Source: UBA1715 sp045615765 (GTDB lineage Bacteria; Bacteroidota; Bacteroidia; Bacteroidales; UBA1715). From it: DNA of 64,000 bases. The position numbers and the translations under genes are program-made. The notes beneath the pieces are model-generated. The model had not been told where the DNA came from and did no database searches. It saw nothing but the letters and a program-made list of their open reading frames with translations. The stretch covers positions 1 to 64,000 of the forward strand of contig JAZLFM010000049.1 in the NCBI GenBank assembly GCA_045615765.1, in the 5' to 3' direction. Positions 23,094 to 32,094 of the stretch are shown here, one piece after another (within the stretch, counting starts at the first letter, position 1; every line of letters begins with the position of its first letter).

Positions 23094-24038
23094 TTATTTC
23101 TTATTTCGAAATTCTTTTGGAGAAATTTGCTCCATTTTTTTGAAAAACTTGGTAAAGTTTGCTTGTGAAGAAAATCCGAATTCGTAAGATATTTCCTGAA
23201 TACTTTTACCGGTGGTTTTCAGTTCTGTTTTTATCTCCTTTATGATATAGTTGTCTATAATTGTTTTGGGAGCCATGCCTGAAGTTCGTTTTGTTACTTG
23301 GGATAGGTAACGGCTGCTTACATTTAATTGCTCGGCATAGAAGTGTACGTCGCTATATTTTTTCCCATATTTTGCAAGTGCATTGATAAATTCATTGTAC
23401 AATTCATTACATCTACCGGTAAGGTTATGTGAATGGATGATTTGTGTGTTTAAATATGCATTTGCTGATTCTATAGCTTTTTCAGGTGTTGCGCCTTTTC
23501 CAAGAAATACCGCTATAGCACTTGAGAATTTATTTGCATAACCATGTAGGAGTGAGTCGTCAATTATATGAAGCTTTTTCTTGAAGTCTTCGCTGTGCAA
23601 AATCGATGCGTCTTCTTTCTTTACTATGATGAGATTGCATAAAGGGATAAGTTCTTTTTGGATGCTGTCAAGAACTTGTTGGTTCATCAAAGCTTCGCCT
23701 GTTGTGGAATGTACCACAGGTGCGTAGATGATATATTTCGGTTTGTTTTTTCGTATGGCATCACATATTATAGGTATGATTGTGTGGTTTCGAATCATAC
23801 CGATTTTTACAATTTCAGGTTGCATATCGTTGAAAACAGCTTCTACTTGTTCGGCAACAATATTAGTTGGAATATCAAAAAATTCTTGGATACCCAATGT
23901 TGTCTGTACGGTGATAGAAGTGATGGCAGAAGTTGCATAGCCGCCCAGTTCTGATATGGTTTTTATATCAGCTTGTATGCCTGAACCTCCAGTGCTATCG
24001 GAACCTGTAATTGTTAATATAGTATTTTGTGTAACCAT
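23094..24038 (-). CDS. ThiD-like (HMP-P kinase fold) sensor fused to an AraC DNA-binding domain
   Basis: ATG 24038 begins MVTQNTILTITGSDSTGGSGIQADIKTI, the normal N-terminus of hydroxymethylpyrimidine(-phosphate) kinases, so the 27 extra residues of the longer frame are dropped. Residues 1-200 follow the ThiD fold through VQTTLGIQEF, VKIGMIRN and YAPVVHSTTGEAL. About 55-60 residues that normally follow are missing, including the KGGH nucleotide strand. The catalytic anion-hole motif, usually HGTGCT, reads HGYANK. The C-terminal 100 residues are an AraC helix-turn-helix pair (VHFYAEQLNVSSRYLSQVTKR; SIQEISYEFGFSSQANFTKFFKK). The kinase part is therefore probably inactive and used to sense a pyrimidine or thiamine precursor. 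No thiamine genes are adjacent. Confidence 0.8.
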   Translation of the reverse strand: MVTQNTILTITGSDSTGGSGIQADIKTISELGGYATSAITSITVQTTLGIQEFFDIPTNIVAEQVEAVFNDMQPEIVKIGMIRNHTIIPIICDAIRKNKPKYIIYAPVVHSTTGEALMNQQVLDSIQKELIPLCNLIIVKKEDASILHSEDFKKKLHIIDDSLLHGYANKFSSAIAVFLGKGATPEKAIESANAYLNTQIIHSHNLTGRCNELYNEFINALAKYGKKYSDVHFYAEQLNVSSRYLSQVTKRTSGMAPKTIIDNYIIKEIKTELKTTGKSIQEISYEFGFSSQANFTKFFKKMEQISPKEFRNKK

Positions 24039-24120
24039 AGATACTACAAAAAGATTGATAAAATTTGAAATAAAAAAATGCAGTTCTTTTTTGGAAAAAT
24101 AAAACGGTAATTTTGACAAA

Positions 24121-24152
24121 AAAAGCCGAACATATTTTTCTATTCGGCTTTT
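24121..24152 (-). terminator. Rho-independent terminator for nadB
   Basis: AAAAGCCGAA and TTCGGCTTTT form a 10-bp stem with a 12-base loop, followed by T residues on the minus strand. It lies 19 bp after the nadB stop. Confidence 0.85.
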
Positions 24153-24170
24153 ACTTTAAAAAACTATGAT

Positions 24171-25754
24171 TTAATTGTTTTTTTTGTTAGGATGATCAGC
24201 CATATAGTGAGCTCCAACGCTTTCTTTTCGTGCTTTCGCCGCCTTGATTACGAGGTAACCAACTTGGATAAGATTTCGTAGCTCGCACAATTTCCGTGAC
24301 AGTTTTGTTTGTTGGTATAATTCTTCTGTTTCGGAATATATTGTCCAAAGGCGATTAAATGCTTTTTTCAAGCGAACTTCGCTTCGTACGATTCCAACAT
24401 AGTTGCTAAGAATTTGTTTTACTTCTTTCAAACTTTGCGTAATAAGAATCATTTCTTCTGGGTGCGAAGTACCTTCGTCGTTCCAGTCTGGAATATTTTC
24501 TTGCCAAGGATTTTCGTCTTTTTCTTTTAGGGCAGTTTTTGATGCAAAGTCGGCGTATGCGATTGCTTCAAGTAAACTGTTTGATGCAAGTCTGTTACCA
24601 CCATGTAAGCCTGTACAAGTAGTTTCGCCGGCAGCATATAGATATTTAATGGATGTCCTTCCTTCTAAGTCAACTTTTACACCACCACAGAAATAGTGTG
24701 CAGCAGGAGTTACTGGAATCATGTCCTTAGTGATATCTATACCGATAGATAAACATTTTTCGTATATATGAGGAAAATGTTCTTTTAATGCTTCAGAGTC
24801 TAAGTGACGGCAATCTAGATATACATGGTCGTCGCCGTTTTTCTTCATTTCGTTATCGATAGCTCGGGCAACAATGTCGCGAGGAGCGAGATTGCCACGC
24901 TCGTCATAGCGGGTCATAAAGGCTTCGTTGTCTTTATTTCGAAGAATTGCTCCAAAACCACGCATCGCTTCTGTTATAAGAAAGTTTGGCGATTCGCTAG
25001 GATTGTAAAGTGCAGTAGGGTGGAATTGCACAAATTCCATATTATCGACAATACCTTTTGCTCTATAAACCATAGCAAAGCCGTCGCCTGTTGCAACTAC
25101 AGGATTTGTTGTTGTTAGAAACAATTGACCAGAACCACCAGTTGCTAACATTGTTGTTTTCGCTAGTATTGTTACAACCTTATGGTTCTCTAAATTTAAC
25201 GCGTAAGCACCATAGCATTTAATATCTGTTTGGTGACGTTTAACAAGATTTCCTAGGTGATGTTGGGTGATTAAATCTACGGCAAAAAAGTTTTCGTAGA
25301 TTGTAATATTCTTGTGTGAACGTACTTTTTCGCATAGTGCTCGTTGTACTTCAAAACCAGTGTTGTCTTTATGGTGAAGAATTCTGTGATTGCTATGTCC
25401 GCCTTCGCGATGTAAGTCAAAACTTTGTTTGTTTGCGTCGTCTTTATCGAATTGAGTTCCCCAAGACACTAAGTCTTTTATGGCATTGGGAGCGTATTCG
25501 ATAACTTTTTCAACAGCAGCTTTGTCGCAAATACCAGCGCCTGCTATCAAAGTGTCGTCTATATGTTTTTGGAAACTATCCGATGAAGATGTCTCAAGAA
25601 CTGCTGCAATACCGCCTTGAGCGTATGATGTATTTGTTTCGTCAAGTTTTGTTTTTGAAATGATGGTAACAGAACCTGTTTCTGCAACTTTTAATGCGAA
25701 ACTTAATCCGGCAAGTCCTGAACCGATAACTAAATAATCTGTAGTTATTCTCAT
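24171..25754 (-). CDS. nadB: L-aspartate oxidase
   Basis: NadB oxidises L-aspartate to iminoaspartate, the first step of de novo NAD synthesis. The 527 residues begin with the FAD-binding YLVIGSGLAGLSFALKVAE, then TNTSYAQGGIAAVL-like TNTSYAQGGIA, the substrate region REGGHSNHRILHHKD, FVQFHPTALY and CGGVKVDLEGRTSIKYLYAAGE, and the C-terminal helical domain. The length is usual. nadA and nadC are not in the window. Confidence 0.95.
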   Translation of the reverse strand: MRITTDYLVIGSGLAGLSFALKVAETGSVTIISKTKLDETNTSYAQGGIAAVLETSSSDSFQKHIDDTLIAGAGICDKAAVEKVIEYAPNAIKDLVSWGTQFDKDDANKQSFDLHREGGHSNHRILHHKDNTGFEVQRALCEKVRSHKNITIYENFFAVDLITQHHLGNLVKRHQTDIKCYGAYALNLENHKVVTILAKTTMLATGGSGQLFLTTTNPVVATGDGFAMVYRAKGIVDNMEFVQFHPTALYNPSESPNFLITEAMRGFGAILRNKDNEAFMTRYDERGNLAPRDIVARAIDNEMKKNGDDHVYLDCRHLDSEALKEHFPHIYEKCLSIGIDITKDMIPVTPAAHYFCGGVKVDLEGRTSIKYLYAAGETTCTGLHGGNRLASNSLLEAIAYADFASKTALKEKDENPWQENIPDWNDEGTSHPEEMILITQSLKEVKQILSNYVGIVRSEVRLKKAFNRLWTIYSETEELYQQTKLSRKLCELRNLIQVGYLVIKAAKARKESVGAHYMADHPNKKNN

Positions 25755-25774
25755 AGTTTATAATTTAATGGAAT

Positions 25775-27235
25775 TTACATTCCTAAGCCCTTGTTATACA
25801 TTTTTGTGACATCCTCTTTGAGTTTTTTTAACTCTGAAGGAACTAAATACATCATGTGTCCGCCGTTATAATAAGTGAATGTGATTCTGTTTCGTAGAAT
25901 GGCTGGTAGATTCATGTGATTGAATGCGAATACCGTTCCGAAATAACTTGTTGCAAGGTCGTAGCGTCCGTTAGCTACAAGGATTTCCATGTTTGGGTTT
26001 ACAAACATAGCGTTACGTAATTCTGGAATCACATTTAAATATTTTCCATCACCATATTTCCATGGACGAACATCGCCAATTAGATAAAATCTATTAGAAA
26101 TAGGGTAGTTTAATTCATTACGAACGTAGTCGTTGAATGCAGCGCTTACGGCTCCTGCTATTTCTGTGTAACTAGGATCTTCGGATGCATAATCTCTATT
26201 GTTTGTTGGGTCTGGCATTGTTAGTCGTCCGTCGTATCTTCCAACTAGTAAGTTTTGTTTGTCAAGTAATAATTTACGGAATTGCCAGCTTGGTATTTTT
26301 AGATCATGATCAAAAATAATATCAGCATTAATACCAATGAATGATTCAATTTTCTTTGCTAAAGCGTATTTCTCATTGATTGACAATAAGTCGCCTTTTA
26401 ATAAAGCCTGTGCATATTCTCCCAAAGCAAATTCTTCTGCTTCTTCAACGAATTCGTCAGTCGTTTTTTCTGGTGTGATTACTTCGTGAAATACAGCTAA
26501 TTCTGCATATACTGGAAGGTTGCAAATATAAGGAAGAAGATTTCCTTCGTATTCGCGTAATGTTTCAAAATCCAAAGCACATGAAATAAGTGAAATACCA
26601 TTGAAATACATTGAATATTCTTCCATAAGGTAGTTGACAACACCACATGCTCTTGTTGTTCCGTAACTTTCTCCAGCTAGGAATTTTGGTGATCCCCAAC
26701 GTTTGTTCTCGCTCGTCCATTGGTTTATGAAGTCCCCGGTAGTTTTTATATCGTTTTCGTAGCCATAGAATTGGTCTGCTTTTTCTTCTCCTATAGGTTT
26801 GCTAAAACCGCAACCAACAGGGTCGATAAATACAAGGTCTGTAATGTCAAGCCAACATTGGTCGTTATTTACCAAATTGTATGTTTTTGGTGGAATTTCA
26901 GCTTTACCATATTCCGATGTAACTACTTTCATAGGACCGATAGCTCCCATGTGTAACCATGCGGAAGAAGAACCTGGTCCGCCGTTAAATACGAATGTAA
27001 CAGGACGTTTTCTTGTGTCAGAAACATCACTTTTTGTATATGCAATGTAGAAAATGTTAGCTTTTGCTTTTCCGTCTTTTCCTTGTAGGGCAAGAAAACC
27101 TGTGTTGGCCTCATAGTTGACAGTTTTTCCGCTTATAGAAACATGACCTGTAGTTTTTACAACTTTGTTTGTGTCTTGTGCATATGACAAAGTGAACAGT
27201 ATCAATGCAATACAAGATAAAAGTAATTTTTTCAT
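25775..27235 (-). CDS. Secreted serine carboxypeptidase (S10 family)
   Basis: The preferred start is ATG 27235 (MKKLLLSCIALILFTLSYAQ, a signal peptide). It lies 18 bases after a -7 box, TATCTTTG. The longer frame would overlap the next gene. The mature protein has the S10 landmarks FVFNGGPGSSSAWLHMGAIG, the nucleophile GESYGTTRA, the Asp of NGRYDLATSYFG and the His of YNGGHMMYL. S10 enzymes release C-terminal amino acids at acidic pH; here the likely site is the periplasm or outside the cell. The stop lies 20 bp before nadB on the same strand, so nadB may be cotranscribed. Confidence 0.9.
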   Translation of the reverse strand: MKKLLLSCIALILFTLSYAQDTNKVVKTTGHVSISGKTVNYEANTGFLALQGKDGKAKANIFYIAYTKSDVSDTRKRPVTFVFNGGPGSSSAWLHMGAIGPMKVVTSEYGKAEIPPKTYNLVNNDQCWLDITDLVFIDPVGCGFSKPIGEEKADQFYGYENDIKTTGDFINQWTSENKRWGSPKFLAGESYGTTRACGVVNYLMEEYSMYFNGISLISCALDFETLREYEGNLLPYICNLPVYAELAVFHEVITPEKTTDEFVEEAEEFALGEYAQALLKGDLLSINEKYALAKKIESFIGINADIIFDHDLKIPSWQFRKLLLDKQNLLVGRYDGRLTMPDPTNNRDYASEDPSYTEIAGAVSAAFNDYVRNELNYPISNRFYLIGDVRPWKYGDGKYLNVIPELRNAMFVNPNMEILVANGRYDLATSYFGTVFAFNHMNLPAILRNRITFTYYNGGHMMYLVPSELKKLKEDVTKMYNKGLGM

Positions 27236-27253
27236 ATTGATATTTTTATTGCC

Positions 27254-27261
27254 CAAAGATA
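27254..27261 (-). promoter_or_regulatory. -7 box for the carboxypeptidase
   Basis: The minus strand reads TATCTTTG. Its position just upstream of ATG 27235 fixes the shorter start. Confidence 0.65.
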
Positions 27262-27284
27262 GTAAATATAACCAATTGCAATGC

Positions 27285-29186
27285 TTACCAAAGGATTTTT
27301 TGTGTGATTTTATTGGTGGCATTTTTTGCGGTTATAAAGTATATTCCATGTGGTAAATTGTGTAGTGAAATAGGAGTGTTTTGTGTTCTTCGTAAGGCGT
27401 TCCCGAAAGAATCGTAAATTGTTATGGAATAATCGGTTGGATAATTGCAGAAGATAGTTTCTGTTGTTTTGTCTATGTCTATAGAAAAGTTGTTGTTGGA
27501 TTTAATTTGGTAAATGGTAGAGTGCTCTGTGTGACCTTTATTGTCTTGGGTGGAAAATCTATAATAGGTGATGCCGTTATGTTTTTGTTGTTTTTCACAA
27601 TAATGGAAGTTGCCATTGGTGTTGGTGATTTCTGCTAGTTTGAAAAATGAAATTCCATTGTATGATTTTTCAATTGTTATTGTGTTATGTTGCTCAGACT
27701 TCCAACGAAATTCCACGTAATCGTCAATTTCTTGTATGGAAACTTCATAAATTGAAATAGGTAGAAAAGATAGATGATTTCCTACAGTGAAATACCCTTC
27801 TGGTTTGTGTGTAATTGCTTGATTTTGATAAAAGTATGGTAGGCTTTTCCATCCTTTTCCTGTGGATTGATAAATAGTGCTACTATCGGAAATAAAATAT
27901 GGTAATTCGTTCTTCGTACTCCAAAAACATCCGATTTGAACTTTGTTCGCATCGGATAATAAATGCCAGGTCGTTTGTATGAATTCTTGTTCTATATGTT
28001 CGTCGGTTGATATTCCGCTATAGGTAATAAAGTTGAACACGCTATCAATTATATATGTATGTTTTTCGTTTTCAGGATTTTTTAATGATAGATTTGCAAT
28101 AGTTGTGTCGTTTGTTAAGAGTGGAATAAAGACATTTTGGTTTGGCTCTATATCTATTGTGATTTTGCCATTTCTTAGAAATATTCCAGTTGTTTCTTGG
28201 GGAAGGATTTCTTCATTATTTATGTTTTGAGCTTTTTGTATGTATAATTCATAGTTGTTGCAGTCGATAAATGCTTTTTTTTCGATTGATAGTGAGTTTG
28301 TTATGGATGTATTTTGAGATAATACAATGGAGGAGGTCCTGTCTTTTGAAATGATTAAATTATAGAATTCATTACAGTTTATGGTTTGATTTCCGCCTCT
28401 TGTGTAAGAAACAGTGTTTCCTTCTGATTTAGCAATAATTTTAGGACTTGTAGTGGTCTTTATTTCTAAAAAGGAATTTGTTCCTTGAGTAAGTGTACCT
28501 TTTCCAGAAAAAGATGTGGTTACAGTTATCGAACCATAATTCGTATATGTTGATGTTTCTTTTTCTAAATCAATGCGATAGCATGAAAAATTGCCAGTTA
28601 TATATTTGTCTGTACCCCAAAGTTCGAAATTGGCATTAGTGCATAGGTTGGGGGAATTGTTTATTGCATTTCCATATAATACTATGTTTTCGTTGTCTGT
28701 ATTTTTGAAACAACCATTTATGATAAAATCATTTAAGACGGTTTTTACACCAATTTTTCCTGTAAATTCAAGAGTATCATTTATTATAAGATTATTTGTT
28801 GTGATGTAGGCGGATTCAATAGTTGTATAGTCGTTAATGTAAATGTTAGCTGTTGTAATGTTTACGCTGTTTATGGAGTCGGTAGATGTTATGTAGGCAT
28901 TTGCTAGTGTTAGGTCGTTGGTTATTTTTATGGAATCCTTTTTGTGTGAACAGATTGTGCCTCCGCTTACTAAGCCTTCTTGTGCGTAGATAATACCATT
29001 ATTTATAAGTGTACCGTAAATTATAAGAGAATCCGAGATTGTAATTTTTGCTGTATTGATTAGTGTTGTATTTTCAGCTATGACGAGTTTGTCCACATTC
29101 AAATTAGAAGTGATTGTAGTTGTTTGAGAACAGACAATACGACATAAGCAACTCATAACTATGAGTAGTGTAAAAATATGTTTCAT
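27285..29186 (-). CDS. T9SS-sorted surface protein
   Basis: The 633-residue protein has a signal peptide (MKHIFTLLIVMSCLCRIVCSQ). A long beta-helix-like middle follows, with short repeating strands rich in Thr, Asn and Ile (TLINTAKITISDSLIIYGTLINNGIIY; ANAYITSTDSINSVNITTANI). Then comes a VEFRWKSEQHNTITIEKSYNG module and a C-terminal type IX secretion sorting domain: YSITIYDSFGNALRRT, ISLHNLPHGIYFITA, KITQKILW. It is therefore exported by the PorSS and attached to the surface. No catalytic motif is visible; an adhesive or scaffold role is possible. Confidence 0.82.
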   Translation of the reverse strand: MKHIFTLLIVMSCLCRIVCSQTTTITSNLNVDKLVIAENTTLINTAKITISDSLIIYGTLINNGIIYAQEGLVSGGTICSHKKDSIKITNDLTLANAYITSTDSINSVNITTANIYINDYTTIESAYITTNNLIINDTLEFTGKIGVKTVLNDFIINGCFKNTDNENIVLYGNAINNSPNLCTNANFELWGTDKYITGNFSCYRIDLEKETSTYTNYGSITVTTSFSGKGTLTQGTNSFLEIKTTTSPKIIAKSEGNTVSYTRGGNQTINCNEFYNLIISKDRTSSIVLSQNTSITNSLSIEKKAFIDCNNYELYIQKAQNINNEEILPQETTGIFLRNGKITIDIEPNQNVFIPLLTNDTTIANLSLKNPENEKHTYIIDSVFNFITYSGISTDEHIEQEFIQTTWHLLSDANKVQIGCFWSTKNELPYFISDSSTIYQSTGKGWKSLPYFYQNQAITHKPEGYFTVGNHLSFLPISIYEVSIQEIDDYVEFRWKSEQHNTITIEKSYNGISFFKLAEITNTNGNFHYCEKQQKHNGITYYRFSTQDNKGHTEHSTIYQIKSNNNFSIDIDKTTETIFCNYPTDYSITIYDSFGNALRRTQNTPISLHNLPHGIYFITAKNATNKITQKILW

Positions 29187-29205
29187 TTGTGTTGCGTCTA
29201 TAACA

Positions 29206-29213
29206 CAAATGTA
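29206..29213 (-). promoter_or_regulatory. -7 box for the T9SS surface protein
   Basis: The minus strand reads TACATTTG, 19 bases before the ATG. Confidence 0.6.
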
Positions 29214-29325
29214 TAAAAAATTTGATTAGATTTTATGTGCTAAAAATACTGAAACTCAGTTTGTTATATGTTATGTATGATTTGTTTGTAAGTGCTTATA
29301 TATTTTTATAAATATTCAAGAAAAA

Positions 29326-30057
29326 TTATTCTGGATATATCATTTTTCTTGTTACGCCGCCGTCGATAGTTATAGTTTGTCCGTTAAAAAAGTTGTTTGC
29401 TTCTTCACAGATAAATAGGGCTGCGTTTGCAATATCTTCGACAATTCCGACTCTGCCACTTGGATGAAATGTATGATCTTCTGGTCTTAGAATTTCATTC
29501 TCATCCACATGTATCCAGCCTGGTGCTATGGCATTTACGGTAATGTTGTAAGGTGCAAGCGATATGCATAATGCGTGTGTTAGTGAATAGATCCCACCTT
29601 TTGATGCGCTGTATGCTTCGGTTCCAGCTTCGCTCATAAGGTAGCGGGAAGAACAAAGATTTATGATTCTGCCATATTGATTGTTACCGTTCTCTTTTCT
29701 ATGTATTGCTAAAAGGCGAGAAGTGATGAATGCAGAGCGAAGATTTGTTTGTAATACAGTGTCAAATTCTTCGACGGAAACTTCGGTGATAGGTTTAAAG
29801 TTTCCAATTCCAACATTATTGATTATTATATCAATATCATTCCATTCCTTAAAAAGAGAATATACGCAATTTTCGAGATCGTCTTTGTTTGTAACATCTA
29901 CATAAAAGAATTTCGCATCAAATTTCTGTGCGATTTTTTCTCCTTGTTGTTTGTTAATGTCACAAAATGCAACTGTATCGTTTTGTTTACGAAATGCTTC
30001 TACAAGTCCAAGACCGATACCATGAGCGCCGCCCGTTATGAAAACTCTTCTATTCAT
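29326..30057 (-). CDS. Short-chain dehydrogenase/reductase
   Basis: The 243-residue classical SDR has the NAD(P)-binding VFITGGAHGIGLGLVEAF, DVTNKDDL, INNVGIGNF (the NNAG-type strand), the catalytic Ser of NLCSSRYL, YSASKGG with the catalytic Tyr and Lys, and the C-terminal GQTITIDGGVTRKM. The Asp after the second strand (AFCDINK) favours NAD over NADP. The substrate is unknown. It is divergent from the surface-protein gene at 30205. Confidence 0.88.
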   Translation of the reverse strand: MNRRVFITGGAHGIGLGLVEAFRKQNDTVAFCDINKQQGEKIAQKFDAKFFYVDVTNKDDLENCVYSLFKEWNDIDIIINNVGIGNFKPITEVSVEEFDTVLQTNLRSAFITSRLLAIHRKENGNNQYGRIINLCSSRYLMSEAGTEAYSASKGGIYSLTHALCISLAPYNITVNAIAPGWIHVDENEILRPEDHTFHPSGRVGIVEDIANAALFICEEANNFFNGQTITIDGGVTRKMIYPE

Positions 30058-30074
30058 ATATTTATGTTTCTGTA

Positions 30075-30105
30075 CAAAGGTAATTGTTCTTTATTGAAAC
30101 TCAAA
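30075..30105 (-). promoter_or_regulatory. Promoter for the SDR gene
   Basis: The minus strand has TTTG (30105-30102), a 19-base spacer and TACCTTTG (30082-30075), 17 bases before the ATG. It is a full consensus match. Confidence 0.75.
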
Positions 30106-30148
30106 TATTCATTTGAGTAAACAATTTTCTCGTTTCTTCTTGATTTTA

Positions 30149-30179
30149 TTGCAATCGCTTTTGGGTTGTTGTATATTTG
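30149..30179 (+). promoter_or_regulatory. Promoter for the 30205 surface protein
   Basis: TTG (30149-30151), a 20-base spacer and TATATTTG (30172-30179). The box lies inside the longer frame from 30166, so translation starts at ATG 30205. Confidence 0.72.
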
Positions 30180-30204
30180 TAAGAAATACAAATTTGAAAA
30201 AAGT

Positions 30205-32094
30205 ATGAAAAGAATTATTTTTTTGATTTTGTTGCTATTGGGAGACGTTATTGGATATTCTAAGACATATACAAGTGTTGCTAGTTTACCTAATACAAAG
30301 AATGTATATACCTTGCCGGAAGGTGACAGATTGGAAGTTACGGGTAATCTTACTGTAACGAATAATCAAACGTTAATTATTTCTGCAGGTTCGCAATTTA
30401 TTGTAAATGGAAATTTAACAATAGAAGAAAAAGGAACGCTTCAATTGAGTTCCAATTCAAAAACTGTTATTAATGGTAATTTATATCAAGACGGTCATTC
30501 TCCATTAGGTTGGGGAATCATTAAAGTGGATATCGGTGATATAAAAGCAACAGATGCAACGGTTGTTGTGACAGGGGACTATGATATTTGGAATGGTATA
30601 GAGTATGGCGCTGGTAGTTATCTTGACGATGGTACTGGTAATGATGTGTATATATATGGAAGTAGTGATGTGAGTGGATTGGGAAATAAAAGTGATTTTA
30701 TTGCAAAATATGGTACGATAGATAAGTTATTAAACCCGACTTGGCCTAAATGTTATGACTTGGTTGTTGATGCAGGAGGATTTATAAATGTGTGTACAGA
30801 TAGTAATGGGGACATTAATTTAAATTTAACTGAAGCGCAATATAGAAATCTGGGTACATTTAGAATTCCGAATGGTATGACGATTGAATGTAGAAATTTT
30901 ACAATATCAAGTGTTAATCAATATGGTGGAACGGAAGTTGGATTAAATACGTGTTTAGTCTGTGAAGGTAGAATAGTTTGTGAAAAAGATTTTTCGATTT
31001 CGAAACTTGCGTATAAGAATTCTAATGAACCATATTTCTATACCACATGTTCGTCTTCTATTTCTGCAAATACAGTGAATATTGGATATGTATATAATAT
31101 ACAGCCTTTCAATGGAATTTGGCTTACAGATAAAATGACAATACAAAATGGTCAAGGTCAGGATGTTGATTTCCCGGAATGTTCATATGTAAAATCTAGT
31201 GAAATAACAATTAATGCAAATATCTCGAACGGAATCATAATAGAAGGTCATGTTGTTTCTGATAAAATAACTTCTACTAAGGATATTTATTTGAAGTATA
31301 ATGGTACAGCTTCTGAGAATGCAATTCTTACTCTTGGGTCATTGGAAGGGTATCATACATGGGATAATGTAAAAATTGTGGCTGAACAATATACTGTTGT
31401 AAACCTTTGTGGAAATCCAGTAGAAGGAGATGGAACAACATGGCGCAATAATTATTTTGATGAACCGATAGGTGCAGATAGAATAGGCTTTTTCAATGGT
31501 TATGTTGTGTATAATTATGGAACAGGGGGGTGGCCTAATGTTGTAAATGGTAAAAGTTGGGGACCTGAAGATGAATGGGATATTAATCCGCAAAAAGATA
31601 AATATGGAGGTGTGCCTGGAGGATATGCAGGATATAAAGCAATTGATGTTATCGCTGGATATTCTTCTTATGCTAATTGTATTGCTGAAGTGGATTTGAA
31701 AAAATTGCTACCTATAGAATTGGTAAGTTTTGTTTATGTAAATGGTGTCTTTGATTGGGAAACAGCGTCAGAAACAAATAATGATTATTTTGTTGTCGAA
31801 TATTCTAAAAATGGAAAAGATTGGATAGAATGTACAAATCATGTCTCGTCTATTTCAAGTGATGGTGCACAATATACATGTTTACCGAATGTAAATGTGG
31901 AAAATTCTGTATTTTCGTATTTCCGTTTGAAACAGGTTGACTTGGATGGAAAGTATTCTTATTCTGATATTTATACAGTATATAATAGTTTGAATACTTC
32001 TCCTTGTGATTCTGAAGAAAAAGTAACAATTGATGGCATACAATACCGCATATATAAAGGACAGTTATATTATTGCGAAGGAGACAATGAATAA
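30205..32094 (+). CDS. Secreted protein with beta-helix and LPIELVSF module
   Basis: From ATG 30205 the 629 residues begin with a signal peptide (MKRIIFLILLLLGDVIGYSK). Beta-strand repeats follow (LEVTGNLTVTNNQTLIISAGS; FIVNGNLTIEEKGTLQLSS), then LPIELVSFVYVNGVFDWETA with NDYFVVEYSKNGKDW and YFRLKQVDLDGKYSYSD. That last module normally precedes a type IX sorting domain. Here the sorting domain is absent: the protein ends about 30 residues later in IDGIQYRIYKGQLYYCEGDNE. It may be exported differently or use another signal. The final 8 bases overlap the start of the radical SAM gene, so the two are translationally coupled. Confidence 0.75.
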   Translation: MKRIIFLILLLLGDVIGYSKTYTSVASLPNTKNVYTLPEGDRLEVTGNLTVTNNQTLIISAGSQFIVNGNLTIEEKGTLQLSSNSKTVINGNLYQDGHSPLGWGIIKVDIGDIKATDATVVVTGDYDIWNGIEYGAGSYLDDGTGNDVYIYGSSDVSGLGNKSDFIAKYGTIDKLLNPTWPKCYDLVVDAGGFINVCTDSNGDINLNLTEAQYRNLGTFRIPNGMTIECRNFTISSVNQYGGTEVGLNTCLVCEGRIVCEKDFSISKLAYKNSNEPYFYTTCSSSISANTVNIGYVYNIQPFNGIWLTDKMTIQNGQGQDVDFPECSYVKSSEITINANISNGIIIEGHVVSDKITSTKDIYLKYNGTASENAILTLGSLEGYHTWDNVKIVAEQYTVVNLCGNPVEGDGTTWRNNYFDEPIGADRIGFFNGYVVYNYGTGGWPNVVNGKSWGPEDEWDINPQKDKYGGVPGGYAGYKAIDVIAGYSSYANCIAEVDLKKLLPIELVSFVYVNGVFDWETASETNNDYFVVEYSKNGKDWIECTNHVSSISSDGAQYTCLPNVNVENSVFSYFRLKQVDLDGKYSYSDIYTVYNSLNTSPCDSEEKVTIDGIQYRIYKGQLYYCEGDNE

